Source of the DNA: Populus alba
Lineage: Eukaryota; Streptophyta; Magnoliopsida; Malpighiales; Salicaceae
Length of the DNA stretch: 64,000 nucleotides
Reading direction: 5' to 3'
Assembly (NCBI RefSeq): GCF_005239225.2
Contig: NC_133288.1
Coordinates: forward strand, 10,670,169-10,734,168
The position numbers were made by a program, and so were the translations under genes. Within the stretch, counting starts at the first letter, position 1; every line of letters begins with the position of its first letter. The notes below the pieces were generated by a model. The model searched no databases and had not been told where the DNA came from. It saw only the letters and a list, made by a program, of their open reading frames with translations. Positions 12,916-23,900 of the stretch are shown here, in pieces.

Positions 12916-12917
<2 letters not shown>
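11501..12917. other. Intergenic DNA, nothing recognised
   Basis: AT-rich sequence with only short open frames (up to ~65 codons) of unbiased, unrecognisable composition on both strands. Confidence 0.5.

Positions 12918-12979
<62 letters not shown>
12918..12979. repeat. (TA)n microsatellite
   Basis: Uninterrupted TA dinucleotides for about 60 bp. The poly Ile-Tyr stretch in a minus-strand open frame here is a by-product of this repeat. Confidence 0.95.
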
Positions 12980-12982
<3 letters not shown>

Positions 12983-13810
12983 GTTTCTTATTGTTACCTC
13001 CCTTATCTCTTATAAAACAAGTGTTCCATGCTGATGTTTTTTTTAAGATTTGATCATAATCAAATAAAACTTTAATATGCAAAAGATGAGTAAAAAACAC
13101 TCTTGTCATTGTAACAAATGAACTCTTATGGGCTAAATCCACTTGCTTAAAAGGCTCACCGATAAAAAGCTCAGAAAAAGAAAGGTTCAACGCACACAAA
13201 TACTCAATAGAAGTCAAACCCATGAGGTTTTGGCGGGGTGCTAGATCCAACTTTCATGAGCTTAACTCTGCGCTAGACCCAAGAGCATCTGAAGTCTGGC
13301 AAAGAGTCAAATCCAACTTCCTTGAGCTCAACCACACGCTAGACCTAATAACATTTAGGCATGACAAGATGTCAGAAACAACTTTTTTAGGATCAACTAT
13401 ACATTGAGCTCAAACGTCACCAGGCCTAAAAAAACGCTAAACCAAACATCCCTGGTTTAGAACCATTCTAGGTCCCATTAAATGATTAGCTACCTTTAAT
13501 AGCCTTTTTCTAGGTCATAAAACTGTCCTCAGGATGGAATAATGGAAACTTAAGATTATTATCTTTCTACGCCGTAAATGTGTAAAAGTCCTCTAAAAAG
13601 TCATATACTTGTCAATCAAACATTAATGTTGATTATAAGGATTAATCTCATCGACATTAATATTGTATACAAGATCACATATAAAAATCTCATATAAGCA
13701 TGTGATATTCCCATCAACATTAATATTCATGTAAGGGACTCTCATTAGTATATTCCAAAGAAAAAGACTCTAAGCCTCTCTAGCATGAATAGGAAGATTC
13801 AAGGTATGAT
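12980..13810. other. Intergenic DNA with short degenerate repeats
   Basis: 13230-13400 contains two or three degenerate ~65-bp repeats around 'GCTAGACC' and 'CC(A/T)AC(T/C)T(T/C)C(A/T)TGAGCT', of the type seen in poplar-like LTRs (compare 48560-48740). No gene is recognised. It forms the left flank of the Copia insertion. Confidence 0.4.
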
Positions 13811-13815
13811 GACTA

Positions 13816-13961
13816 AGTTGAGAAATAATTAGGAGGCTTAACCTAATAGGTTAGCCAACCCTTTCTATATATATGAGTAGGGCAATATACAATAGTAAAG
13901 GTGGAGATTACCACATAAGAATATGACTACAATATTTCCTATATAATTACATTCTATAATA
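13816..13961 (-). repeat. 3' LTR of the Copia element
   Basis: 146 bp, the element's 3' LTR because the element reads on the minus strand. Its sequence is repeated at 18507-18656. The boundary is fixed by the GACTA duplication on its left and the polypurine tract on its right. Confidence 0.92.
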
Positions 13962-13972
13962 CGCCCCCTCAA
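13962..13972 (-). promoter_or_regulatory. Copia polypurine tract
   Basis: On the minus strand TTGAGGGGGCG directly precedes the LTR start TATTATAG. This is the expected primer for plus-strand DNA synthesis. Confidence 0.85.
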
Positions 13973-16900
13973 GCTGAGGGTGGAGGATCAACCCGAAGCT
14001 TGAATTTAAAAGTAGTAAATGAAGCAGCAGGAAGTGGCTTAGTGAAGACATCGGCAAGTTGATCCTGAGAGGAAATAAAACGAATCTGAATCTCCTTCTT
14101 TCGCAACTCTATCTCGGACAAAATGATAATCAATCTCAATATGTTTTGTGCGAGCATGAAATATAGGGTTTGCGGACAAATACGTGGCACCAAGGTTGTC
14201 ACACCAGATAATAGGAGCAGAATGAGTCGGAATCTGAAGATCCGTTAACAAGTACTGAAGCCAGATAACTTCAGCGTGCATCGGCTAAGGCTTTGTACTC
14301 AGCTTCCGTCGAAGAACGAGCAACAGTGCGTTGCTTACTCGATTTCCCATGAAATTGGCGTCTGACCAAAGAACACAAGATAACCACCTGTAGACTTTCT
14401 ATCCTCAATACTACCTGCCCCAATCTGCATCTGTAAAACCGTGTAAAGCAAAGGAAGAGCTACGAGTAATATGTAAACCATGTGATTGCCGTACCACGGA
14501 GATAACGCAAGATGCGTTTCACGGCAGCCCAATGGGATTCTGTAGGAGCATGCATAAATTGACAGACCCCGGTTAACAGCAAAGCAAATATCCGGGCGTG
14601 TGAAAGTGAGATATTGGAGAGCACCAACAAGTTGCCGAAAACGAGTAGCATCAGAAAAACAATGGATCCGGCATAATGGTGGCTTTGGATGCCGAAATAG
14701 GAGTATCAACTGGTTTACAGGATAACATACCAGCTCGTGTGAGGATATCAAGTGTATATTTATGTTGACAAAGCATAAGTCCCAGACTAGTACACTGCAC
14801 TTCAATACCCAAGAAATAATGAACATCACCCAAATCCCGAAGTTTAAATTCAGAGCTCAGTAGTTTGAATGAGTCGTTGTAGCAGAGTTCCATTATTACC
14901 CGTAAGCAGAATATTATCAACATAAACCAAAAGATAACAAATGTCACTACCAACCGAGAAGATAAAACAATGACGGTATCCACTTTAGAAGCACGGAAAC
15001 CAATGGATAATAGAAAATCATTCAGACGAGTGTACCAAGCCCGCGGAGCCTGTTTTAACCCATATAGAGATTTTATGCAATCGACATACATGACCTGGGA
15101 GTGCAGAATCAACAAAAACCTGGAGGTTGTTTCATGTAAACCTCTTCATCAAGGACTCCATTTAGAAATGCATTATGAATGTCAAGCTGATGAATTTTTC
15201 CAACCACTCGAAACTGCAATGGAGAACACTAAGCGGACTGTTTGCCTGTTGATAACAGGACTAAAAGTTTCTGAGTAATCAATACCTTCTTGCTGAGTGA
15301 AGCCCCCTAGCAACCAGGCGCGCCTTATACCTCTCAATGCTACCATCAGATTTGCGTTTAATTTTGTAGACCCATCGGCTACCAACAACATTCATGGACG
15401 GATGAAATGGCACTAAAGTCCATGTTCTGTTTGCGCGTAAGGCCTGAATTTCCTCTCGCATAGCATTATGCCACGCTCATATCTGTTAGCATCAGGAAAA
15501 ATAAGTGGCTCATGCGAGGGAGGAGAAGATACCCGACTGAAGGAAGCAGCAGAGGTGGCTGCCGTGGTGGTGATCAGCGCTGTCTTGGGCTGTCTCGGAC
15601 GAAGAACCGATGGGGTGTTTAGGAGAGCAGCGGGACATATGGAGTAGCAACACCTGTACCTGGAATGTGCTGAAGAGGATAAGAGGAGAGATCAACACAA
15701 AGTTGCAGACCAGGAGGTGAAGCCGGGGAGGTGCGAAGGTTGTGCCGCAACTGAATCCTGCAAGTCAGAACCTGTTCCTGCACAATAATCATTGGGAAAG
15801 ACAAGCATGTGGTGATAGTATGGCTGTGTGGGGTGGTGAGGCAGGGTCGGCTAAATAACGGGCAAGGGGAGCAAGCTGGGGGGTTGCGGCAAGGGGCAAA
15901 GGTGAGTTGTGTGTTTTGCCGAGTTGGGAAGGAAGAGGCTGAAAACAGGAAGGGGGTTGCAGTGATGGGAAGATAGGTAGGTGGAGTGGGGGGAAGGGGG
16001 TGTTTTACCTAGATTGTTCAGACTTTTGAAAAGGAAAGACACATTCATGAAAAACGAACATGACGGAGACATAGACACGACCAGACTCTAAATCAAGACA
16101 CCGATAACCAAGATGAGACGAGCTATAGCCTAAAAAAACACACAAGGAGAAGATCAAAAATCTAATTTATGAGCATGATATGGAACGTAAAAATGGAAAA
16201 CAAAGACACCCAAAAGTGCGTAGAAAATTATAATCAAGGAGTGCGATGAAACAACACGCAAAAGGAGATTTATTTTGAAAGAACAGGAGTAGGCATACGA
16301 TTAATAAGATAGACCGATGATTCCATAGCATAGTTCCAAAAACGCAATGGGGCATTACACTGTCCTAAGAGGTTAGGCAGTTTCGACAATATGTCTATGA
16401 CGACGTTCAACTGTGTTCATTTTGTTCATGAGTATGAGGACAAATTAATCGATGATGAATACCAATGTTTGAAAAAATGTATTTAATTTACGATATTCAC
16501 CACCCAATCAGTTTGAACAGATTTAATTTTAAGAGAAAACTGACGCTCAACAAGTGTCTGAAAACGTTGAAACGTGGAAAATACATCAGATTTCGCAACA
16601 AGCGGATAATACCAGATATATTTAGTGTGCGCATCAACAAAGATTAACAAAATATAACGAAAACCATCAGAAGAAAAACATTGGAGCAGGACCCCAAACA
16701 TTCACTAAAAATTAATTCAAGTTGGGGTAGAAGTTTGTGACCCGTCGGTCGTAATGACAAACAGGATGACTTGCCTAAAGGACATGCTTGACATTGAGTA
16801 AAAGATCGTTTAGACGTTACAAATAATTTTTATTATCAGAAAACTAACAAATTAGAAGCGAGGAGTTGGATGACCTAAACGACGATGCCCACAAGTCGGC

Positions 16901-18475
16901 AGTCGCGGAAATGCAAGGAGACCAAAAAGCTTGAGAACTGACGTAGCCGAGGACTCGGAGAGAACATAAGACCATCATGACTCCGACCGAAAGAAGAACT
17001 TCCTTGGTGACGAGATCCTTCACATAAACACAGAATCGTGAAATTCAAAATAAACATGATTATCACGACAGAATTTCTGAACAGATAACAAGGTTTGGTA
17101 ATGTGAGGCACAACGAAGAACATTAGTTAATGTAAACAAGGTGTTTGGGGAATATAAAGTAGTATGTCCAACATGGGATATGTCAAGGGCCTTACCATCA
17201 CCAACATGCAAGAAATCATTACAAGATAAGGAGCAGAATCAGTTAGAGTTGCAAGATCAGGCGTCACATGTTGATTCGCGCCGGTGTCGGGAAACCAAGT
17301 CGTTGCAGCAGAATCATTCACAACAGCAAGGTGAGCAGAGGGCTGCTGTGTGCTGCTGCGAAACTGATAGCATTGAAGAGCTGAATGGCCAGGAGTGGAA
17401 CATAATTGCAGCGGACATGTCCAGACCACGCCCCTGATTTGGCCGAAAATCTGCAGCAGAGAGGTGCGCCTGTTCTACCACTGATTTTGCCTCCAATCTG
17501 CAGCGGAATGACCTCTGTTTGGGGCCTGAAATTGGTTGTGTTTGAGCGCCAATTACCTTAGAACGTCCCCTGTTTCGGCTGTGATTAGTCATGGCATAAT
17601 AAAGCAGAATTCGGAGGTGTTGCAGCAATGGTGCTGCTGCGGCAGAGAAGAAGAAGACAGCAGTGATGAGAGGATGAACCGACAGCCATGGAGTGAAAAG
17701 AGTTTCTTGTGCAGAAACTCATGGGTAAGGAGATGCTATGAAGATCAGCATACGATAGCGGTTCAGCCTTGTTATGAGACTAGTTACCAAGTCTTTGAAC
17801 TCACCGCGAAGTCCACGAAACACATAGAGATTGAAATCTTCAAGGGACATTGGGCGACCAGCAAGCAGCCAATTCGTCAAATAACGATTTGCTTGCTGCA
17901 TATACATACTAACCGATGCATCACCTTGCGAAGGTCTTGAAAGGAGCCATGTAGTTGCATGATCCGAGAATTAGATGGAGAGGCAAGTGCCTTCTCAAGC
18001 GTGCGCCAAACACAATGTGAAAGTAGAACAATCGACGACAAGATGCAGCACATCCACGGAAAGAGAGGAGAGAAGAGCACTCAAAATAAGTTTGATCTTG
18101 TTGCTTCCAACGAAGAAAAGAGGGGCTTGATGGCAGAAGAAGAATCAGCCAAGCATCAATCATATGAGATGGAGGACACGGCAAGGAAGCCGTCAACAAA
18201 CTGAAAAACACCTTGACCAAGGAGATATGGCTTCATCTGGCATTCTCCAATAAAGATAGTTGGTGTTCGTAAGTTTCAACGACACAACATGGTGGGTGTT
18301 TGATAGAGGAACCATTGGAGATTGTGTTCCCATAAGAAGGCAGTAAGGAACGGCAGAGCAGCCAAGCAGGAAGAGGGCTGGCCGGTGATGATGCATCACC
18401 GGTGGAGGGAGAGAGGTTTGGAGCAACGGCGGCAGAGGAGAGTCCATGGGGAGAGAAAATTAGGGCCGGCTGCAA
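13969..18475 (-). pseudogene. Copia gag-pol polyprotein, frameshifted
   Basis: Reading from 18475 downward: a gag N-terminus with 'VSLKLTNTNYLYWRM' (about 18290); a gag body with 'RPMSLEDFNLYVFRGL' (about 17850); retropepsin 'DTGANQHVTPD' (about 17290); a GAG-pre-integrase segment (about 17150-17030); integrase core 'VDAHTKYIWYYPL' (about 16620); RT with '[19 protein letters not shown]' (about 15360), '[15 protein letters not shown]' and 'SLYGLKQAPRAWY' (about 15060). RNase H/C-terminal blocks follow: 'STEAEY'-like, '[16 protein letters not shown]' (about 14140) and 'ADVFTKPLP' (about 14040). The RT active-site box reads YVDN instead of YVDD (14913-14924). Domains lie in different frames, so no polyprotein can be made. 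The plus-strand open frames over this region are antisense shadows. Confidence 0.9.
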
Positions 18476-18493
18476 GAGAGAAAAATATTAGGA

Positions 18494-18506
18494 GGCTCTG
18501 ATACCA
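18494..18506 (-). promoter_or_regulatory. Copia primer-binding site (initiator tRNA-Met)
   Basis: On the minus strand TGGTATCAGAGCC directly abuts the 5' LTR. This is the standard primer site complementary to the 3' end of initiator methionine tRNA in plant Copia elements. Confidence 0.93.
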
Positions 18507-18656
18507 AGTTGAGAAATAATTAGGAGGCTTTAGAGCCTAATAGGTTAGGCCAACCCTTTCTATATATATGAGTAGGGCAATATACAATAGTAAAGGTGGA
18601 GATTACCACATAAGAATATGACTACAATATTTCCTATATAATTACATTCTATAATA
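18507..18656 (-). repeat. 5' LTR of the Copia element
   Basis: 150 bp. It differs from the 13816-13961 copy only by a 3-bp and a 1-bp indel plus adjacent changes near 18530-18555. The GACTA duplication follows on its right. Confidence 0.92.
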
Positions 18657-18661
18657 GACTA

Positions 18662-20498
18662 TAATTACTCTCTAAATTATCTAGGTAATAAAGTTTTACT
18701 TTTTTTCCTACTCTCTAAGCCTATTAGTTTCTACTTAGGGCATTAATATACAACATTAATAAGAATAAATCATTTAGCTTCATGAAACTTAATGTTTTTT
18801 TCTTTTTTTTTTTCATTTAGTACTAGCACCATTAACTCATAAGAATTGTTTTGATAAGTATTGGGACTTCTTGCTAAAGATTCTGGATTCATCGTACTAG
18901 GGAGAAATGAATATATTTACGTGAACATTTGATTAACTAACATCCAATACTAGGAAAACCTATTTCCGGTGCTTTCTGGATTTTGGAACATTATTACATT
19001 GAAGACTAAAAAAAGAGAGTTTCTAAAATCCCAAATATTTTATTTTCCCAAGTTTACCATCTCTCTTAATACAATAGAAAGTGATTTACATACTTAAGCA
19101 TTGAGTATGTTTAGAATCGAGAAGGTTCCAATAATTGGATCCAACAATTGAAGATTTACAGTTTTGGGATGTTTTATCGTTGTGAAAAAGAAAATTGAAA
19201 GCAATTAAATTAAGCACGGAAAAAGCATCACAAATAAAAAGGAGTAGACAAAGAAAATCGTATATATGTGGAAATCAAGGGCCAAATAAAAAGGGTGATC
19301 AAAATTGCCAATCTTGGCATTGCCAAACCGCAAAGCTGTTATATGTGCTTTTCATATACTCCCCACAGACAAACCTAACTTGCCTTGAGCCCAACCTATA
19401 GCATGTGCAAACCATCTTTCTTGCTTTTGTGTGTGTAGCCTTTCCTAGTTAACAAAACTAAATAAAATCTCCCTTTAATTTGCTCATGTATATTAATTAC
19501 TAGTATATATGTTTTCTCTACCTCCCATGGCTGCTGCTTTTATATATATATATATAATATTATATAGCTAGCTGGTTGTGTGTTATTAATGCAAAAAAAA
19601 ATATTGCATCCCAAATGCACCGATTAGACCTCACCAACCCGTGTTGCTGTGGGTTCCAAATAATCATAAAGCTAGGGCATTGTGGTCATAGAAATCAAAT
19701 CGAAGGATGGAGGTAGTTTGGATCATTGAGATGACCTTGCACTGACCTCATCGATCTCTATTATTTTATTCCATAGTTTGCGTGGTTTCCGAAGGGCTGT
19801 GTACAAAAATGACATAAAATAGGCTACAGCATTTTGTTCATATAAATGAAATAAATATCATCAAATTTACTACACACACACACAACTTAAGAAATACGCT
19901 GTAATCTTGATTGAAAAGGTCAGTTTAGATGCCCTTGACTTTTAAAACCTAAAAACCCCAATTTTTTTAGGGTCATATTTGTCAAGTTGCCATAAACTTG
20001 ATAAAGTCTTTGTTTGCATATGTTTCGTTTCTGTTTACTTATTGTGTTTCTTTTCTCTAATTTATTTCTAGTAGTTATTATTGTCTTCGTTTTTTATTTT
20101 GCTGTTGACAAAATGCAGAGGAAACAAAAATTAAAAAAAAAAAAAAAACGTTGAATATTGTTACAAGAAAGCAGAAAAAAATTAATAAATATAAAATATT
20201 GATGAGTAAAAGAGGAGATGAAGAAGGAGAGAGAAAGAAAAAAGAAACAATAGCGACCTCTTGATCTCTCTTTCTTTTCTCTCTCCTTTCTTTTTTTTTT
20301 TTTTTTTTTTTTTTTTGAGAGATATCAATCTATTAAGCTTCCATTCTTTTCCTTTATTTTATTGTTAAGCTTCTTCACCTCTTTCCTCTCCCTCTTTCTC
20401 TCTCTCTTTACACTCACTAAGCTCTAAGTGCTGCTAAAGAGCAACCAAGAGAAAGAGAAAGAAAGAGACGACAGACAGAGGGCTACACATATAGAGAT

Positions 20499-20543
<45 letters not shown>

Positions 20544-20548
20544 ACAAA
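18662..20548 (+). promoter_or_regulatory. Upstream region and leader start of the BLH2 gene
   Basis: There is no coding domain between the Copia element and the BLH2 leader. From about 20270 the sequence becomes a strand-biased pyrimidine tract (CTTT repeats, a T-run at 20291-20316). It then turns into a purine tract with an uninterrupted (GA)n of about 30 bp at 20511-20540, just before the first uORF. GA repeats are known binding sites for plant BBR/BPC GAGA factors. The transcription start is not marked by a clear TATA box; it probably lies between 20300 and 20500. Confidence 0.5.
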
Positions 20549-20596
20549 ATGAATTTACCAAGCTTTCAGTACCACAGAAGAGAATACGATGTCTGA
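20549..20596 (+). promoter_or_regulatory. Upstream ORF 1 in BLH2 leader (15 codons)
   Basis: The ATG at 20549, in context ACAAAATGA, opens a 15-codon frame (MNLPSFQYHRREYDV) ending in TGA at 20594-20596. It lies 38 bases before the 5'UTR intron donor, so it would be in the mature leader if transcription starts upstream of it. It may lower translation of the main frame. Confidence 0.5.
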
Positions 20597-20633
20597 GAGC
20601 TTTCTATCCTTTCAAACTCTGAAACTCCAACAG

Positions 20634-20854
20634 GTACTTACTTGTGTGCGTGTGTGTTTGTTAGAATGATAAATTTATATAAATAAAGAGAAAGATTAAC
20701 CAAATAAAGTTCCAACAAAGACCCATTTGATACTCGTTGCTCTTTCTCTCCCTCTCAGTTACACTTTGTTGGTTTTTAGTATGTTAATTTTATGATATGT
20801 TAAGCTTAAGAGAATGTTAATTTCTTGTTTCTTGTTTGTCTCTACATGTAGCAG
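20634..20854 (+). other. Predicted 5'UTR intron of the BLH2 gene
   Basis: The donor CCAACAG|GTACTTAC at 20634 and the acceptor ...TGTAGCAG| at 20854 bracket 221 bp of T-rich sequence without coding potential. A leader intron shortly before the start codon fits the BEL1-like family, but this is a splice-signal prediction only. Confidence 0.6.
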
Positions 20855-20922
20855 ATTTGATTGGCAAGAAAAAGAAAATAAGTTGGTGGGGGTGCTATAA
20901 ATTAAGAAGATAATTGGAAGAG

Positions 20923-20958
20923 ATGATGATCATCTTCAAGATACTGATATGGGCATAG
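20923..20958 (+). promoter_or_regulatory. Upstream ORF 2 overlapping the BLH2 start codon
   Basis: The ATGATG at 20923 opens an 11-codon frame ([11 protein letters not shown]) that ends in TAG at 20956-20958. It runs through the main ATG (20949) in another frame. Ribosomes starting here terminate past the main start, so it should act as an inhibitory overlapping uORF unless leaky scanning occurs. Confidence 0.55.
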
Positions 20959-23900
20959 CTACACCTCCATTCCCTCCAATTCTCCCTCACTCAAAGACTC
21001 ACCAGTTAATCTCTCCAAACATTAAGTCCAATCCTTCAAATCATAATTCTATGTCCCAAGATTACCATCAAGGTATTTTTTCCTTCTCCCATGGTGGTTT
21101 CGACAGATCCTCCGTATCTCTCCAGGAGCATAATCAACAGCAGCAGCAGCAGCAGCAGCAACACGATATAGCCCAACAGATCCGCAGAGATAAGCTTAGA
21201 ATCCAATCAGACTATGAACCACCCCCGCCGGCATTAGTAGGTATTGAAGAAGAAGAAGAAGAATCAAGTGGCCTTCCGGTCTACGAAACTGCCGGCATGT
21301 TATCAGAAATGTTCAATTTCCCTCCTGCTGGTGGACCAGCTGCGGCTGTTGATTTGTTGGATCAGCCTGTACACTCTAATTACCGGACCCAGCCACGACA
21401 ACAACAACCGGTGACAACCAACGATTGGTATAACAGCAACAACAGGCAAAGTATGGTGGCAGGAGGTTTGGGGATAGGTGATTCCAAGAGTAATAGTAAC
21501 CGTGACAGCTTGGCTCAACATCAGCATCAAATTTCAGGCATTAATGCAGATTCAGCTGCAGCCATGCAACTTTTTTTAATGAACCCATCACAACCCAGGT
21601 CACCACAATCTCCTTCTCCTTCTCATCATCAAACGCCTCCTTCAACTTCTTCTACACTACACATGTTGTTACCAAATCCTTCAAGTTCTCTTCAAGGGTA
21701 TATTGCTGTGTCAGGAGGAGGTTTTGGTGCTACAAGTGTTATATCTCCACCACAATTCACCTGGGTTCCTGATAGCTCTCATGAAGGAGGCAATACTGGT
21801 GCTCCACTCAATAATCCAGGTGAAATTAGTGGTGTTGTTGAAGGGCAAGGACTTTCTCTATCATTATCATCATCTTTGCAACATTTAGAGGCAGCTAAAG
21901 CAGAAGAATTGAGGATGGGAAGTGGTGGGTTATTGTATTATAATCAAGGAGCTGGTGGATCATCTTCTGCTCAATATTACAAGAATTTGGGAGGCCACCA
22001 ACACCATCAAGCATCACATTTACAAGGAGGAGTGGGACAAAACCACCACCAAGTTCATGTTGGCTTTGGGTCATCATTTGGAGTGGTGAATGTTTTGAGG
22101 AATTCAAAGTATGTGAGAGCAGCACAAGAGTTGTTAGAAGAGTTTTGCAGTGTCGGAAGAGGTCAGTTCAAGAAAAGCAAATTTGGTAGACAAAACACAA
22201 ACCCTAGTTCTAATAACAATCCCGGCGGCGGCGGCGGCGGCTCTTCTTCTTCAACTAAAGATCCCCTTCCCTTGTCAGCTGCTGATAGAATTGAGCATCA
22301 AAGAAAGAAGGTCAAACTGTTGTCCATGCTTGATGAGGCATGTAAATCTTTCTCTCTCTCTTTTTCTTTCCATACCTTCTCTCTCCCTCAAGAGTCAAGA
22401 CCCTTTTATTTTTATTTTATTTTTCTTGGTATGTTTATTTTAGTGCATCAATGATTTTCTAAATCACACGGACAAACAGAAAACTACGGAAAGCCTTTTC
22501 AACAATATTATAAACTATTTAAAAATCCCAAGGAGAGAAAAGCCGGCTCACCCTTGTGCAATACAATAGGGTTACATAAGATCATCTAGTTGGTAGAGTT
22601 GGATTAGTCATCATATTATTTATTTTCTGAAATTTTTATTCACACATTGATTGGAATGGTGGTGGGTTTGTGTTAAGGTTTCTGGTTGGTGTGGTAAGGT
22701 AAAATAAAAAGAAAAAAAGTCATGAAAGTCTGCTATTATTAGAGGTATCTTTCTGTGTCCACCAAGAAGCGACGTTCCTCCTGATTGGGAAGACGACTGA
22801 TAATCCACCATGTCATACGTATGGGGAGTTAATATGAAGCTAAAAGAGTGGTAGCCATCGTAGTAATATTGCAGAGAAATAAAGGCATTGATATTTTATC
22901 TTAGTTGACCTTGGCAGCAGGGAGGTGTTTTCCTTTTCTTTTCTCCTTTTGTTTTTGTTTTGTTTATGCATTACAGAAGCAAGCCTGGCAATTGGCTGTA
23001 TATGGGGGAAAGACAGTAACGAAAGAAACACCAAGGATATTCTATGCTCCTATTAACAATCATTTCAGCACTGTACCAGCTTTGATTAATGCATTTATTC
23101 TTCTCCTTTCTCTCTCTCTTTCTCTGCTACGGGGGTCTCCTTCAAGAACCATAAGTCTTGTCAAATATATATGTGTATTCTCTTGGGTGTCGTAAAATTC
23201 TTGATTGTCTTTCTTTCTTATTAATAGTTTATAGTATTATTAAGAAAATAGATAATAGCTAACAGATTACAGAAGTTCTAGCTCGAAAAAGGAAAGATAA
23301 AAGAAAGCAACAACGCAAACAAGGTTTTGAAACAGGTCTTGTGGTGTTTTCAAGTGAGTTTTAGCTTGTTTTTTTTATTAAAATTTGATTTTTTTTTTGT
23401 TTTCAATTAAATTTTTAATGTTTTTTAGATAGAAATAAATTTTAAAAAACTAAAAACATATTATTATAATACTTTTCTGAATATAAATTATTTTAAAACT
23501 TTTAAATAATTAGTATTATGACACTGTCATGAATATCAAATAATGTCACATGACTTTAGTCCTCTAATGATGTCCACTTCTCCTTACATACACATCTGTA
23601 ATATATTTGCAATACGACAAGGTAGTGAAAACAGCCTAGAGTAATTTGTTTTAGGGGTCTGCTTCATGGGACTTATTATAGCATTATTTTCATACTTAAT
23701 GCATGCCGTAATTGTTTTTTTTTTTTTTTTTCCCTTACATAAGTCATTGGTGGCACGGATTGACGGAAATGAATCCTTGAATTTGTTATGTTTAATTTGT
23801 CGGTGTACAATATTATTGCAGGTGGATAAGAGGTACAACCATTATTGTGAGCAAATGCAAATGGTAGTGAACTCATTTGATCTAATAATGGGTTTCGGAG

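Larger units (their letters stand above)
13811..18661 (-). mobile_element. Near-complete Ty1/Copia retrotransposon with TA..CT LTRs
   Basis: The insertion runs from 13816 to 18656 (4841 bp) and is flanked by perfect 5-bp duplications GACTA at 13811-13815 and 18657-18661. The LTRs are very short: 13816-13961 (146 bp) and 18507-18656 (150 bp). They are identical except for two small indels near their left ends. On the element's own (minus) strand each LTR starts TATTATAG and ends CTCAACT, so it has TA..CT rather than TG..CA termini. A tRNA-iMet primer site (18494-18506) touches the 5' LTR, and a polypurine tract (13962-13972) touches the 3' LTR. Gag, protease, integrase, RT and RNase H remains follow in Copia order. 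The near-identical LTRs suggest recent insertion, yet the coding region is broken. Confidence 0.92.

Noticed and set aside
14970..18204. Several plus-strand open frames of 60-134 codons
   Set aside because: They are antisense to Copia gag, protease, integrase and RT domains read on the minus strand.
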